DNA of 64,000 nucleotides from Cepaea nemoralis (Eukaryota > Mollusca > Gastropoda > Stylommatophora > Helicidae), in the NCBI GenBank assembly GCA_014155875.1, contig JACEFZ010006280.1:146501-210500 (forward strand), in the 5' to 3' direction. Shown piece by piece: positions 1-10,390 of the stretch (positions within the stretch are counted from its first letter, which is position 1; each line of letters starts with the position of its first letter). The translations under genes were made by a program, and so were the position numbers. Below the pieces are notes generated by a model, which was not told the DNA's origin, did no database searches, and saw only the letters and a list, made by a program, of their open reading frames with translations.

Positions 1-1011
1 CTTCTTTTTATAGACAAACCAGCACCTTATGGTGATGTGGTCAATCGTGCATACTTAAAAATAAGTGCAGATGAGCAGCACCTCTGCATGACGCTATATT
101 CAGAGAAAAGGGTGACAGGCTAAAGAGGGGCAAATCATGGATGGGTCGGGCGGAAGATGTCGTCAGACAGGTCTGCAGTCTTACCAGTATCAACCCTGGC
201 AAGGAATGGGTGCCGGTGCCTCCAGCTTTTAAGGGCACTTTCTCCTGCATTATCACACTCGACAGATGGTGCAGAGAGCAGAACCCTGCCGCTGTCAATG
301 CAGAGGTTAACGCGCTCATCTATGAACACTCAGATAGCCCCGAAGTGCTCATCTATACAGATGGATCTGTTGTAAAGCAGCAGAAAAGCGTGGGCATTTA
401 CAGCCCGTTCAGCGGGCCGAACCGTTCAAGAATCCAGTGGTGCCCACTCTATGACCACGAGCAGCATGACGATGGAGGTGATGGCAGTTACACAGGCTTT
501 CATATGGCTGGAATCACAGCATTATACCAACGTGTGTGTACTAAGTGATTCAATGAGCATGATTAAGAAGGTCGAAGCTGGATCTGTACGTAGACAGTGG
601 ACTGAATCGCTGCGGAAGTCTGTTGTCCGTAAAGTCACCTTCATCTTCGTCCCGGGACATGCGGGAGTCGAGGGAAATGAACGAGCTGACAAACTGGATG
701 GCTCTGCACTCCCTTTAGATGGCCAGCCGTTGGATCGTGCCGATGTTATTAACGTCCTTAAAGACTTGGCGAGAACAGAGGATTTTGACGTCAGTGATTC
801 CACATCGCTGTCCAGGATGAAAGACCTGGGAGTAAGAATCGGCACAGCCAGACGCGAGAGGTACATCGGGAAAACAAAGCGCCTCGTCAACCAACACAGA
901 ACTGGCACTATTAGCCACCGGACGCTGATGCATATGCTGGGGGGGGGGGGAGGATCTGAGCACCTATGGACATGTCCGGAGTGCAATGAAGATACCCCAA
1001 CTGATAACTGA
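1..1011 (+). pseudogene. LINE-F 3' end: RNase H domain plus C-terminal Cys knuckle (frameshifted)
   Basis: This is the tail of the polyprotein of a non-LTR retrotransposon. The RNase H domain, which degrades the RNA strand during reverse transcription, is recognised by IYTDGS near 353-370, the glutamate in TMEVMAV near 460, LSDSMSM near 540 and PGHAGVEGNERAD near 653-690. The C-terminus has a Cys motif, WTCPEC, near 968. The front half lies in frame 3 and the rest in frame 1, so a single-base frameshift sits near 376-392, just after the first catalytic Asp. A G10 run at 941-950 distorts the spacer before the Cys motif. The 5' part lies outside the window. Relatives of this end occur at 31240-31450 and 43869-44112. 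RNase H suggests an I/Jockey/R1-like clade; the exact clade is inference. Confidence 0.8.
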
Positions 1012-1435
1012 TAACAGAAATGGCAGAGTCCTATCTCACCGCCACATTTCTGTATATGCAGCGTTTGTGAAGCAGCGGATAAATGTCGACGTCATTTAAG
1101 AGATCGAGGGACAGAGTTTTTAGAGTAGAGGCCAAGTGCAAGTATTGTTGTTTGCAATTTTAGTGACATTGATTAGACATTGTTTTACTGAGAGACAATA
1201 ATACATAGTCGAAACTTACGCGGCTGTTGTGTCATGAAAAACTCATAGTTGAAGTGTTGTTGATCATTATGTAATGCGTATGTTAAAGTTCATAGAAGGG
1301 ATACGTAGTGATACTACAACAAGTCAATTCAGAACCACTCCTGTAGAACACAGGATGAGCTTTGCCAGATGCACAAGCACAAGAACAACTCAGTGGCAAA
1401 CATGGCCAACGGCCCCTGCATAACCTCCCTGACAA
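1012..1435. other. No recognised gene
   Basis: This is probably the 3' untranslated region of the LINE upstream, followed by ordinary AT-rich sequence. No open frame, RNA gene or tandem repeat is evident. Confidence 0.4.
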
Positions 1436-1545
1436 TAACAACCGCGTCTACTAAATGTTGCAGATCCTGTGCTTTATCTGCAGTCAATACGATCATCGGC
1501 ATATCTACTGTTATTGATATGTTATGTCTCTCCTTACCCTCTCCC
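1436..1545 (-). pseudogene. Orphan RTE-a reverse transcriptase scrap
   Basis: About 110 bp of the minus strand match the YADD-motif region of the RTE-a reverse transcriptase seen whole at 35577-38470: NAQDLQQLVDAVV there reads KAQDLQHLVDAVV here. The YADD itself is degraded to VDMPM. Both ends are truncated and nothing else of the element is recognisable around it, so it is an old internal fragment rather than a fresh insertion. Confidence 0.6.
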
Positions 1546-1611
1546 ACCAACAATGGTAATTTTTCTCATAACGTCTACATTTTTAATAATATTTTGATGG
1601 TATAAGGAATT

Positions 1612-1612
1612 A

Positions 1613-1645
<33 letters not shown>

Positions 1646-1671
1646 TGCCTGCCTGCCTGCCTGCCTGCTCT
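1612..1671. repeat. (CTGC)n microsatellite
   Basis: About 15 tetranucleotide units with one CTGT interruption near 1642. Confidence 0.95.
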
Positions 1672-1929
1672 GGTTCTTTTGTATTTACACAATCCACTGA
1701 ATTCTTGTAATGAAGTAAATCGTATTTTGGGGGATTCTTTTTCACTCCATACAGTCCTGAATGCAGTGTTGTCTCACTAAGTCAATATTCCTTTCTCAGC
1801 TGGCTGTACTGTTGGAAGTCCTAAAGAATATACTCTGCGAATTGATCCAACAGTCAACATGGATATAGTGGTAAGTCACTGAGGCGAAGCGTGTACACGA
1901 TAAGTCTGTTGAGCCCTGTAAAACGGTCA

Positions 1930-3007
1930 CTAATAATCATCATCAAGTGCCGTGCTGGCTGGCGTAGGCGTTCATGCCTCTCCACAGATCTCGGTCTTTG
2001 GTGTTTTGGATCAACTCTGTTGATGATATTCCTCCATGCCACCGTCACAATCCATCCAGCATCACTTCTCTTGGTCAGCCTCTGCCTCTCTTCCCCTAAA
2101 TCTTTCCAGTTGTCAAGATGTTCTCCAATGCCTCTCTTCTCATCACATGGCCAAAGAAAGCTGTTTGTCTCTTTCTTATTGTTGTATATAGTGTTCTATT
2201 CTCATTAGCCTCATTCAGGCAATCGTTGTTAGTTACTCTAGTAGTCCAAGGAATTCGCAACATTCGTCTTAAAAAAACACATCTATGTTGCGTCTAAGTT
2301 CTTCCTAATTTGTTCATTTACATTCCAAGATTCGCTGCCATGCAGCAAAACTGTTCTGTGTAGCATTTTAGCACTCTCTTTCTTACATTCATTTGTAGCG
2401 TCTTATTGCATAAGATACTCTTCATTTTCTGAAATGCGGCTTTTGCCTGCCCTATTCTGCTCTTAATATCTGTTGTATATCTTCCATCTGATGTTATAAG
2501 TGCCCCTAGGTATCTAAAATTATCCACTTGGTTAAGAATGTTTCCTTCTATTTCTATGTCACATTTTGGTGTCCCTATTTTCTTTGGTATCACCATTGTT
2601 ACTGTTTTCTTGATATTCAAGGAGAGTCCTTTCTCTGCACTCTCTGTTACTACACTGTACAACAATTGTTGTAGGTCTGTTGCATTATCCGCCACCAATA
2701 CTGTGTCGTCTGCATAGAGTATATTGTTTATATTATAACATCCGATTAGTATTCCTGGCTTCTCTTCGATCTCTCTCATTATTATTTCGCTATATAAGGA
2801 GAAGAGATCAGGTGACAAGACACACCCCTGTCGTACTCCTAGCTTTATTTGTTGGTAACTACCCTCTTTATTTCCCATTTTAATTGCTGCTCCTTGGTTC
2901 CAGTATATATTCTTTATTATTCTTAAATCTTTCCCATCAATGCTGATATCTTCCAACATTTTAATCAGCTCATCATGTTTTACTTTATCAAATGCCTTAG
3001 TATAACC
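1930..3007 (-). pseudogene. RTE-b LINE, 3' part: RT palm/thumb and C-terminus
   Basis: This is the downstream part of an old minus-strand RTE-type LINE that continues, after interruptions, at 6605-6681, 7055-7902 and 9646-9830. Reading leftward from 3007, it starts inside the RT catalytic motif A (KAFDKV). It then shows QGCVLSPDLFSLY and ILYADDTVL (catalytic Asp pair), the FRYLGALIT thumb region, KRVLKCY, and a degraded C-terminus of the FGHVMRR type. The 2318-2959 stretch is open for 213 codons; below that there are frameshifts. The 3' end has the family signature (GTGCCGTGCTGGC near 1946) followed by a GAT-rich tail. It is broken at 3007 by the hAT transposon. RTE elements encode an AP-type endonuclease and RT and lack RNase H. 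Confidence 0.75.
3000..3007. repeat. Left TSD of the hAT insertion
   Basis: GTATAACC here against GTATAAAC at 6605-6612: an 8-bp duplication with one mismatch, the length typical of hAT transposons. Confidence 0.8.
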
Positions 3008-3383
3008 CAGTGGTGGCCAACACGAGGCCCGCGGGCTGCATGCGGCCCGCCGGGGGTCATGTTGCGGCCCGCGGAGCTAGGTCAAATGAACATAAATGTT
3101 AACTTTATTGTACATATCACCAAAAGAACATTACATCATGAGTCGTTGTGACATATTTCCAATATTGTATGCCTATCAACGACACTTGGATTCCCTATTA
3201 AACTGTGTATTCAGAGGTCACAATGTTAATTCGAGGCCAAGCCCAATTTTCTAACCATAACACTTAAGCCGCCAGGACGTTTGAAGTTGACAGGAGTTGG
3301 AAACTGCGTCCACACGACATAGGAACAGAACACATGTGACCATCTTGTGGGTGACAAGAAGACGGGAGATGGCAACACTACTG

Positions 3384-3389
<6 letters not shown>

Positions 3390-3470
<81 letters not shown>
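3390..3470. repeat. (CT)n microsatellite
   Basis: About 40 CT units inside the left arm of the hAT element, preceded by a C7 run. The long Leu/Ser and Arg/Glu frames across it are artefacts. Confidence 0.97.
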
Positions 3471-3475
<5 letters not shown>

Positions 3476-4024
3476 CAGCCCGGCCCTTTCCGAGACACCA
3501 TCCCCATCAAGCTGTCATGTTCCGTGCTAAAAGTGCGCCTAGGATAAGTACATTAAAAGAAATCGAGTGGGTGGATTGAATTGAGAATGTTTTTAAGGGG
3601 TGACATTGAGAACTGTAAGGAGTCTGAGAAATGCTTTCCTAGCTGTGTTTTCCGTATTGCATACAGTGGGGTTCTTTGGTCTCCAGGATGGTGGACTGTG
3701 CCTTAGCCGAAAATGAAGTAAGGTACACATGCTCCAGCTCTCATGTGGAGTGGCTGATTCATCGGCACAGGATGAAAAGGATTCACCTTCATATTGTTGT
3801 AAGAACAGAATTTCCTTAATATTATTTCCTCTCCAAGCTTAATGCAACCTCAACATTACAGAAGTCCATTGAGTGAATGATCAATGCATATAAGAGGATG
3901 GCCTGGCCAACACCAATGTATCTACTACTCAAGAAAATGCACCGGCTGAGTCCTCCCTTCATTGCTAGTTGTTAAATTCAGGAGAAGGGTTATGAACATT
4001 GTCGAAACCTGGCAGTTATCCAGA

Positions 4025-4401
4025 TGGACATTTACAAAACATGGATTGTTTCCACCTGGACATTTTTAAAACCTGAACTTTATCTATGAGGACATTTTGA
4101 AAACCTGAACGGCATCATCGTGGATATTTTTCACCGCCATTAAACTTATTACTGCCCGTCGTTTATTATGTATGGATACTTTCCATCCTTGACTGGTATT
4201 ATTATGGATATTTATGACTCTTGAAGTTTATCTGCCCTATGGATGTGTATAACTCCTGAAGTTTATATGCCCTTTGGATATTTATAACTCTTGAAGTTTA
4301 CCGGCCCTGTGGATATTTATAACGTCTGAACTTTATCTGAACTATGGCCATTTATAACTCCTGAAGTTAATTTGCCCTGTGGATATTCATAACTTCTGAG
4401 G
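4025..4401. repeat. 35-bp degenerate minisatellite inside the hAT
   Basis: From 4206 the unit runs from GGATATTTATGACTC to TCTGCCCTAT in 35 bp and repeats about five and a half times (starts near 4206, 4241, 4276, 4311, 4346, 4381). More decayed units with GGACATTTT and AAACCTGAAC extend left to about 4025. The period is not a multiple of three and no frame stays open, so this is noncoding amplification in the left arm of the transposon. Confidence 0.8.
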
Positions 4402-5420
4402 AAATTTATTATCAGGTATATTTCACCGCTTGAGGAATGTTGCACTGGATACTCCCAAATCCGGAACATTTAGCAGAATGAATATGTGTACCTTGGGAAC
4501 TTATTAACCTGGCTAGTTCTACTCCAGTAACTTGAACATGCACATTCGTAAAGGGAATATTATGGACCATAGACTGTAGGAACCATGGTGGTTTAGTTTG
4601 TGAAAAGACCTTGTGGTATTAGATATAAACTCTCTGTTCCTGATATTTCTCTGAGTGGATGTTGTTGAAGGAAGAAATAATATTGGTTGGATATTGGCTG
4701 AGAACATCAGCGAGAAAGGTATGATTAATATATATTATTAATATTATTTTGATGTGGGCTTTTGTTATGTGAATATTCATTATGTGTATTTAAGGTATTA
4801 CGTAACCGTGGCGTCAACTAGTAAAGACGTTGGACCAAAGAAGAGAAGAATCACAGAAGAATTAAGAAGTATTCAAGACAGGTGGACTATATACTATTTT
4901 TTCGTGGAAATTAAAACAAAGCTCATATGCTTGATATCCAACGAACCTGTTACTGTCGTGAAAGAGAATAACATCAAACGGCACTACGAGATTAAACATG
5001 CAAATAAGTTTTATAAGTACAAAGGGCAATTTCGACAAGACAAAGTAAGTGACTTTAAAACAAAAACCAAAACATATCTGCACAACAAAGGATAATTACT
5101 AGAGCGGGTTCAGAGTCAACATGCTATGTGAAAGCTAGTTATGCGGTAAAAAAAAACCAAGCCATATTCAGATGGTGAAATTGTTAAGGGATTTTTGGAG
5201 AACGTCGTTGAAACTCTGTGTCCAGAAAAGAAGAAGGATTTCTCAAAAAATAAGTCTGTCTCATTAGGCTATTACTAGGTGTGTGGACGACATTGGAAAA
5301 CATATTGAAGACAATTTGAAAAGTCGAGCATCGAGTTTATATTTTATGCTCTAGCAGTGGATGAAAGCACAGATATGGCAGATACTGCCCAACTGGTAAT
5401 TTTTATCGTGGGTGTTGATC

Positions 5421-5689
5421 ATCATCATCTTCTTCTTCTTCCACTTCTGCCTTCAAGCGACGTGGGGAGGAATAATTTGCGTTCCAGCGTCCAGTGGGCG
5501 GCACTGGATAGTGTCATTCCGTGTGGCTGTACAATGTCTTTAATGTCGTCAATCCATGTTCTTCTTGGACGTCCTCTTGGTCTCGTCGCAGATGATCTTT
5601 CATGTAAGGCCAGTTGTAGTTGCTGGTGTTGCATTCTAACAACATAGCCAAACCACTTGATCTTCTGTCTTTCAATAAATGTGGCACAA
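5421..5689 (-). mobile_element. 5'-truncated LINE-D 3' end inside the hAT
   Basis: A 269-bp minus-strand insertion flanked by GGTGTTGATC at 5411-5420 and 5690-5699 (10-bp TSD). Its translation contains QKIKWFGYVVRM, GRPRRTWIDDI and AAHWTLERK, the same C-terminal module as the longer LINE-D copy at 19757-21790 (QQIKWFGHASRL, GRPRKRWTKGI). The minus-strand 3' end carries a GAAGAAGATGATGAT tail, as expected for target-primed insertion. It splits the hAT transposase after GVD, so it is younger than the transposon. Confidence 0.85.
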
Positions 5690-5811
5690 GGTGTTGATCC
5701 CACAGTCTGTCTGATAATAGCATAATAGTTGACATCCATTTTAAAAAGACAGGAGAATTAGCGGCGCTGTATACACCTAAGGACACGACTAAGTTACGAG
5801 ATTTGTTAGAT

Positions 5812-5883
5812 GCAGTTACATCGACATTGAATTGCTTTTTGTTACAAGCAGTTACATCAACATTGAATTGCTTTTTGTTACAA
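5812..5883. repeat. In-frame 36-bp tandem duplication in transposase
   Basis: Two adjacent copies of a 36-bp unit beginning GCAGTTACATC and ending TTGTTACAA (5812-5847 and 5848-5883) differ at one base. They duplicate 12 residues (AVTSTLNCFLLQ) without shifting the frame. Confidence 0.95.
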
Positions 5884-6604
5884 CTTAACAACCTACCGGG
5901 CTTAACAACGGATGGTACCCCAGCAATGGTTGGGAAACCCGAGGTTTAGTAAAATTTATTGAAAATGAGGCCTCCAACGTTGGTAACACTTCAATGCTAA
6001 ATTTTCATTGCATTAATCATCAGGAGAATTTATGTTCGAAAGCCCTCAAAATGGGCCATGACATGAAAGTGGTCGTCAAAATAGTGATCTTCATGAAGTC
6101 GAACGGGTTGAATCACCGTCAGTTCCAAGAATTTCTAAAGTCTTTGGACTCATATTATCATGGCGTTACATTTTATGCAAAAGTAAGATGGCTGACCCGT
6201 GCCAAATTGTTGAAAAGAGTATTTGATTTGCAACACGAAATACGATCATTCTTTGCAAGCAAGTCGAAAAGTATCCCAGAGTTTGAAGACAAAGAGTGGG
6301 TTTGCGACTTTGTATTTCTGGTCGATATAAATAACCACCTAAATGACGTTAATATTCATCTACAAGGGAAAGGTAAATTAATTAACAAGATATATATTTT
6401 GTGTGTGTTTAAATTAAACCAGGCAAGCGTTTGAGCACGATCTCACCTACCGGGAAGCGACTATGTGGTCGAAGTTATAGCACGCTTGCTTATTTACTTT
6501 AATTAATAACAACAATTAAAAAAAAAAAACATTAGTTGCGTGGCCCGGCAGGTAATATTATTTCCCAAATTTGGCCCGCCTGCTGAAAAGGTTGGCCACC
6601 GCCG

Positions 6605-6681
6605 GTATAAACTATGAAGCATAAATATATGTCTCTCTGTTTCTCTATTGACCTTTCTATTAGTGTTCGTAATATATATAT
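6605..6681 (-). pseudogene. RTE-b LINE, short RT segment between two insertions
   Basis: The minus strand reads RTLIERSIE and DIYLCFI, the stretch just before RT motif A. It joins the 3' portion at 3007 if the hAT and one TSD (6605-6612 is the right-hand copy) are removed. It joins the 5' portion at 7055 if the RTE-a fragment and AT tract are removed. Confidence 0.75.
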
Positions 6682-6953
6682 GAAACAAATGAAGATCGTA
6701 AACTGATCAGAAACATTAGACGTAGACAGTCACAATTTTTTGGGCATGTTATGAGAAGAAATGATTTGGAGAACTTGGTTACAACTGGTAAGATCGAGTG
6801 GAACAGACCAAGGGGAAGACCTAGAAACAAGTATCTGGATGACTTGGCCTTGTGGCATGGTCGAGACAGAAACACGGAACTGATCCACGACTCTGGTGGT
6901 CGAGTGAGATGGCAGAACATGACCGCCCACGCCTTACCGGCATGGCACATGAT

Positions 6954-6956
<3 letters not shown>
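6675..6956 (+). mobile_element. RTE-a 3' end, 5'-truncated
   Basis: The plus strand encodes the C-terminus of the RTE-a protein: [47 protein letters not shown] and MTAHALPAW, followed by the family's 3' signature GGCATGGCACATGATGG and the AT tract. It interrupts the minus-strand RTE-b between its NA-I and [10 protein letters not shown] codons, at an AT-rich target (ATATATATA on both sides), so the exact TSD cannot be separated from the tail. Confidence 0.8.
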
Positions 6957-7052
<96 letters not shown>

Positions 7053-7055
7053 TAT
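6956..7055. repeat. (AT)n microsatellite at a LINE 3' end
   Basis: About 50 AT units with one G interruption near 7034, placed exactly between the 3' end of the RTE-a fragment and the resumed RTE-b host. It probably grew from the element tail plus an AT-rich target. Confidence 0.95.
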
Positions 7056-7902
7056 TGCATTTTTTTGTACTATTTCCTTCCATAAAACCATACTGTTCTT
7101 CACTAATTTCCATTTTTATTTTCTTTCTTGTTCTTCTCATTATAATTCTGAGCAGAAGCTTAGTGACATGGTTTATGAGGTTAACTGTACGAAAATCTTC
7201 ACATTCAATTGCTCCTGGTCTCTTTGGTATTGCTATAAATACATATTTCACCATATCGCTCGGTAAATATCCACTGTTGTAAATATCATTCAGCATTTTA
7301 GTTAATATATCTACCCCAAATTATCCCAATACTTCTAATTCTTCTACTGTGATTTCATCTGGCCCAGCTGTGTTTCCTTTCATTATATGTTTCATAGCGT
7401 CAGCGACTTCTTCTTTTAGAATAGGTGGGCCTTCTAAGTTACTTTCTTCTGTTAATCCTTCCCTTTCTCCATTATATAATTCTCTTATATACTCATTCCA
7501 CCTCTTCATTATAGCACCTTCCTCCAATAATATCTTTCCTGTTTTTGATTTCAAACCCCTGTATTTATTCTTATTTTTCTTCCTGTGAGCTCACTGTGCA
7601 TACTTTTTTTAAAATCTTTAATAGAATTTAATTCAATTTTTTTTGCATTGCTCGTTTAACCAACTTTCTTTTGCATTCACACATTTATCTCTTATTTCTT
7701 TATTTATCTTAGCATACTCTTGTTTGTCATTTTTATTCTTTTTCCTTCTGTCCACCAGCATTAAGATTTCTTCATTAATCCATATTTTCTTAGCTTTTTG
7801 GCTTCTCTCCGGTAATGTTTCTTTGCTAGTTTGATGAATGGAGTCCCTTAACATTTCCCATTGTTCATTTATACTCTGTATTTTAGCTATTGTATTGTAC
7901 CT
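7055..7902 (-). pseudogene. RTE-b LINE, linker and N-terminal RT
   Basis: Minus-strand coding between the endonuclease and the palm. From right to left: RYNTIAKIQSINEQWEML, a basic linker (RRKKNKNDKQEYAKINKE), GKILLEEGAIMKRWNEYI, GNTAGPDEITVEELEVLG, then FIAIPKRPGAIECEDFRT and [19 protein letters not shown] RT motifs. The frame is kept in three open blocks (7633-7902, 7321-7554, 7058-7296) with stops and frameshifts between them. The right edge is the zinc-finger LINE insertion; the frame resumes at 9656. Confidence 0.78.
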
Positions 7903-7912
7903 ATTTTTCACA
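7903..7912. repeat. Left TSD of the zinc-finger LINE
   Basis: ATTTTTCACA, repeated exactly at 9646-9655. Confidence 0.9.
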
Positions 7913-9645
7913 GACTCCATTCCAGCAGGGTTATACAAGGCAGGTGGGCCGGTCCTAACAGAGTAGCTTCACCAAGTCTTTACAAACATATGGGTGAACG
8001 AGACCATGCCACAAGATTTCAAGGACGCGTCAATAGTCCACCTTTTCAAACGTAAAGGAAACCGCCAATCCTGTGACAACCACCGAGGCATTTTCTTGCT
8101 TTCAATTGCAGGAAAGATACTCGCCAGAATTCTTCTCAATCGCCTCACAGCCCATCTCGATCAAGGTCTTCTTCCTGAGAGTCAATGTGGCTTCAGAAAA
8201 TAACATGGAACTGTTGACATGATTTTCGCTGCAAGGCAGCTGCAAGAGAAATGTCAGGAACAGAACTGCGAAATGTTCTCCACTGTCATTGACCTTACCA
8301 AGGCTTTTGATACAGTCAGCAGAGAAGGACTGTGGAAGATTATGGCAAAATATGGCTGTCCACGAAAGTTTGTCCAAATAGTGCGGCTATTTCATGACGG
8401 CATGCAGGCAAGAGTACAGGAAAATGGTGAACTGTCTGAACCCTTTCCTGTCACCAATGGAGTGAAGCAAGGATGTGTCCTGGCACCAACACTGTTCAGC
8501 CTCATAATTTCAGCCATGTTGATGAATGCCTTTGAGAACGATGACATTGAAATAGACATCAACTACCGTATGGATGGAAAGTTATTCAATCTCAGAAGGC
8601 TGAAAGCTAAAACCAAAATTAACAGCGACACCGTCAGAGAGCTCCTGTTTGCTGATGATTGCGCTCTATACGCCAACTAAGAGGCGGACATGCAACATAA
8701 TGTTTCAGCTTTCTCACATGCCTGTGCCAACTTTGGGCTCAATATCAACTTGGAGAAGACTGTAGTTATGTACCAGCCGGCTCCAGGGAATAATCACACT
8801 TTGCCGAATATCAAAGTGAATGATCATAGACTAAGTGTTGTGGACAAATTCACCTATCTTGGCAGCACTGTGTCACAAGCTGCCCCAATTGATGACGAAG
8901 TGAATGCAAGAATCTTCAAGGCCAGCGCGGCCTTTGGCAGACTGTACAAGAATGTATGGGACAGAACTGGAATAAGCCTGCAAACAAAGCTAAAAGTCTA
9001 CAAAGCAGTTGTATTATCCACACTGCTATATGCTTGTGAAACCTGGACTGTTTATCAGCGACACGCTAGAAAATGAAACCACTTTCATACAGTCTGCCTA
9101 AGAAAGCTACTGAAGATTAAATGGCAAGACAAGATTCCAGACACTGAAGTCCTAGAAAGAGCATCCATGCCCAGTATCCACACTTACTGATGAAGAATCA
9201 GATTCGTTGGGCTGGTCACTTGACTCGCATGCCAGATCACAGGCTCCCTAAACGAATTTTTTACAGCGAACGGCGTTGTGGTAAACGCTCCCAAGGTGGC
9301 CAGAGGAAACGCTTTAAAGACACTCTGAAAATCTCACTGAATGCTTTTGGAATTCATCATGACACATGAGAGGCTGCAGCCAGAGACCGAAATTCGTGGC
9401 GTGCATCATTACGTGCAGTCATATGTGAGGCAACCAGGACTGCAAGAGCTGTGAAGAAAAGGCAGGACAGAAAAACCACTGCAGGAAATCCTCCTCCAGA
9501 GACGTCAAGTATTCTTTGCCCACATTGTCAAAGAACATTTCGAGCCAAAATAGGCCTTATCAGCCATCTTAGAACCCACGGCTCCACACCTTCAACCCCA
9601 CTGGATGAAATGAACGGTCATCATCATTCTTGATGGACAAACAAC
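7913..9645 (+). mobile_element. LINE-E-type retrotransposon with C-terminal C2H2 finger, 5'-truncated
   Basis: A 1.73-kb insertion bounded by a perfect 10-bp TSD. It encodes, on the plus strand, RT from NHRGIFLLSIAGKILARILL onward: DLTKAFD at 8291-8311 (motif A), GVKQGCVLAPTLF (motif B), LLFADD at 8642-8659 (catalytic motif C), FTYLGSTVS and YACETW. The C-terminus has IRWAGHLTRMPDHRLPKRI and a classic C2H2 finger (CPHC ... HLRTH, 9517-9579). In-frame stops at 8201, 8678, 9074 and 9367 and a frameshift near 9181-9187 inactivate it. The endonuclease is missing. The frame ends at 9633, 12 bases before the TSD, so the 3' UTR is very short. Confidence 0.9.
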
Positions 9646-9830
9646 ATTTTTCACAACCAATCTGTATTGTTCTTGAATTTCTTTGTCTACTTTCAGAACT
9701 TCTTTATTAAGTCTCAGGTTCTTAACCATTTTTCCCTCTCTTTAATCTTACCTTTATTTGTCTCCATAGTGGTACATGATCACTATTAATAATATTAATT
9801 ATAAAGGTCTGTCTATGGTATTCTTTATAC
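9646..9830 (-). pseudogene. RTE-b LINE, end of endonuclease
   Basis: Continuation of the interrupted RTE-b on the minus strand. It reads IINSDHVPLWRQIK, holding the Ser-Asp-His motif that closes the AP-type endonuclease, and then VDKEIQEQYRLVVKN. The frame continues seamlessly into RYNTIA at 7902 once the insertion and one TSD (9646-9655) are removed. The 5' portion is lost at about 9780-9830, where a plus-strand LINE fragment begins. Confidence 0.75.
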
Positions 9831-10385
9831 TTTATTTTAATAACATTTTGTGCAATAAATCTTTGTCCTTGAAAGTTAGAAAAAGAGTTCTTTCATTTTA
9901 CATAGAACCAATTTTAACAAACGGCTGCGAATCCTGGACAATTAGTAAACAGGCTAAAAAAAATTTATAAAAGTCTTGGAGATGTGGTTTCATAGAAAAT
10001 TGCAAAAATTGCTCCCAAAAAATATTTTTTATTTTACATTGCCAAAATGGGCAATCTGGACATTGTGAGGTAAGCTAACTCGCAAAGACAACTTTTTACA
10101 AACATCAGAAAAAAGCAGTCATCAATTTTTGGCCATATTATGAGAAGGCAAACACTGGAACGTGTTGTGACAACCAGAAAGATTTGCAGGAAAAGAGATA
10201 GAGGAAGACAGCGCGAGAAGATTCTTGACAGTCTTGTGTTTTAGCACGGATGAGAGTCAACACAAGAATTGATCCATGTCGTCGGAGATCGCAATTTGTT
10301 TAGAATCATCGTCTCCAACGCCAGCTGGCAAGGTACTGGATGATGATATTGATGATGATGAATGATAATAATGACTATAGTGATA
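9800..10385 (+). pseudogene. RTE-b-like LINE 3' fragment
   Basis: Plus-strand remains of an RT thumb and C-terminus: NILCNKSLSLKVRKRVL, FYIEPILTNGCESWTI, then with shifts WFHRKLQ, SSIFGHIMRR, TLERVVTT, RDRGRQREKILDSLV and TQELIHVVGDRNL. It ends with a GATGAT-rich tail (10342-10390). The frame is disrupted after 9970. Confidence 0.75.
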
Positions 10386-10390
10386 ATGAT

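Larger units (their letters stand above)
4754..6391 (+). pseudogene. hAT transposase (GTF2IRD2-like), broken
   Basis: Pieces in order: 4811-5092 encode the N-terminus with a BED-like finger (LICLIS, HYEIKHANKF; the second Cys is now Ser). 5200-5410 covers KGFLENVVETLCPEKK and the catalytic-region motif AVDESTDMADTAQL. 5750-5960 encodes KLRDLLDAVTSTLNCFLLQ and LPGLTTDGTPAMVGKP. 5994-6391 encodes CINHQENLCSKAL, RGLNHRQF-like and WVCDFVFLVDINNHLNDVN, all characteristic of this transposase group. Stops, frameshifts and an inserted LINE fragment separate the pieces, and the conserved C-terminal hAT dimerisation domain is absent. No frame could give an active transposase. Confidence 0.85.
3008..6604 (+). 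mobile_element. hAT DNA transposon, degraded, 3.6 kb
   Basis: The element begins CAGTGGTGGCCAAC and ends GTTGGCCACCGCCG, a 14-bp terminal inverted repeat with 12 matches, bordered by an 8-bp target duplication. It sits in the RT motif A of the minus-strand RTE-b. Deleting it together with one duplication restores an uninterrupted reading through FI(V)YTKAFD. GC-rich subterminal blocks (GGCCCGC and GGCCCGCC) lie just inside both ends. It carries a plus-strand transposase of the GTF2IRD2-like group in pieces, a CT microsatellite, a 35-bp minisatellite and an inserted LINE fragment. With frameshifts, stops and no C-terminal dimerisation region, it cannot move by itself. Confidence 0.88.

Noticed and set aside
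1369..1605. Plus-strand 78-codon frame
   Set aside because: It is antisense to the small RTE-a RT scrap.
3226..3547. Arg-Glu and Ser-Leu repeat proteins
   Set aside because: Translations of the CT microsatellite.
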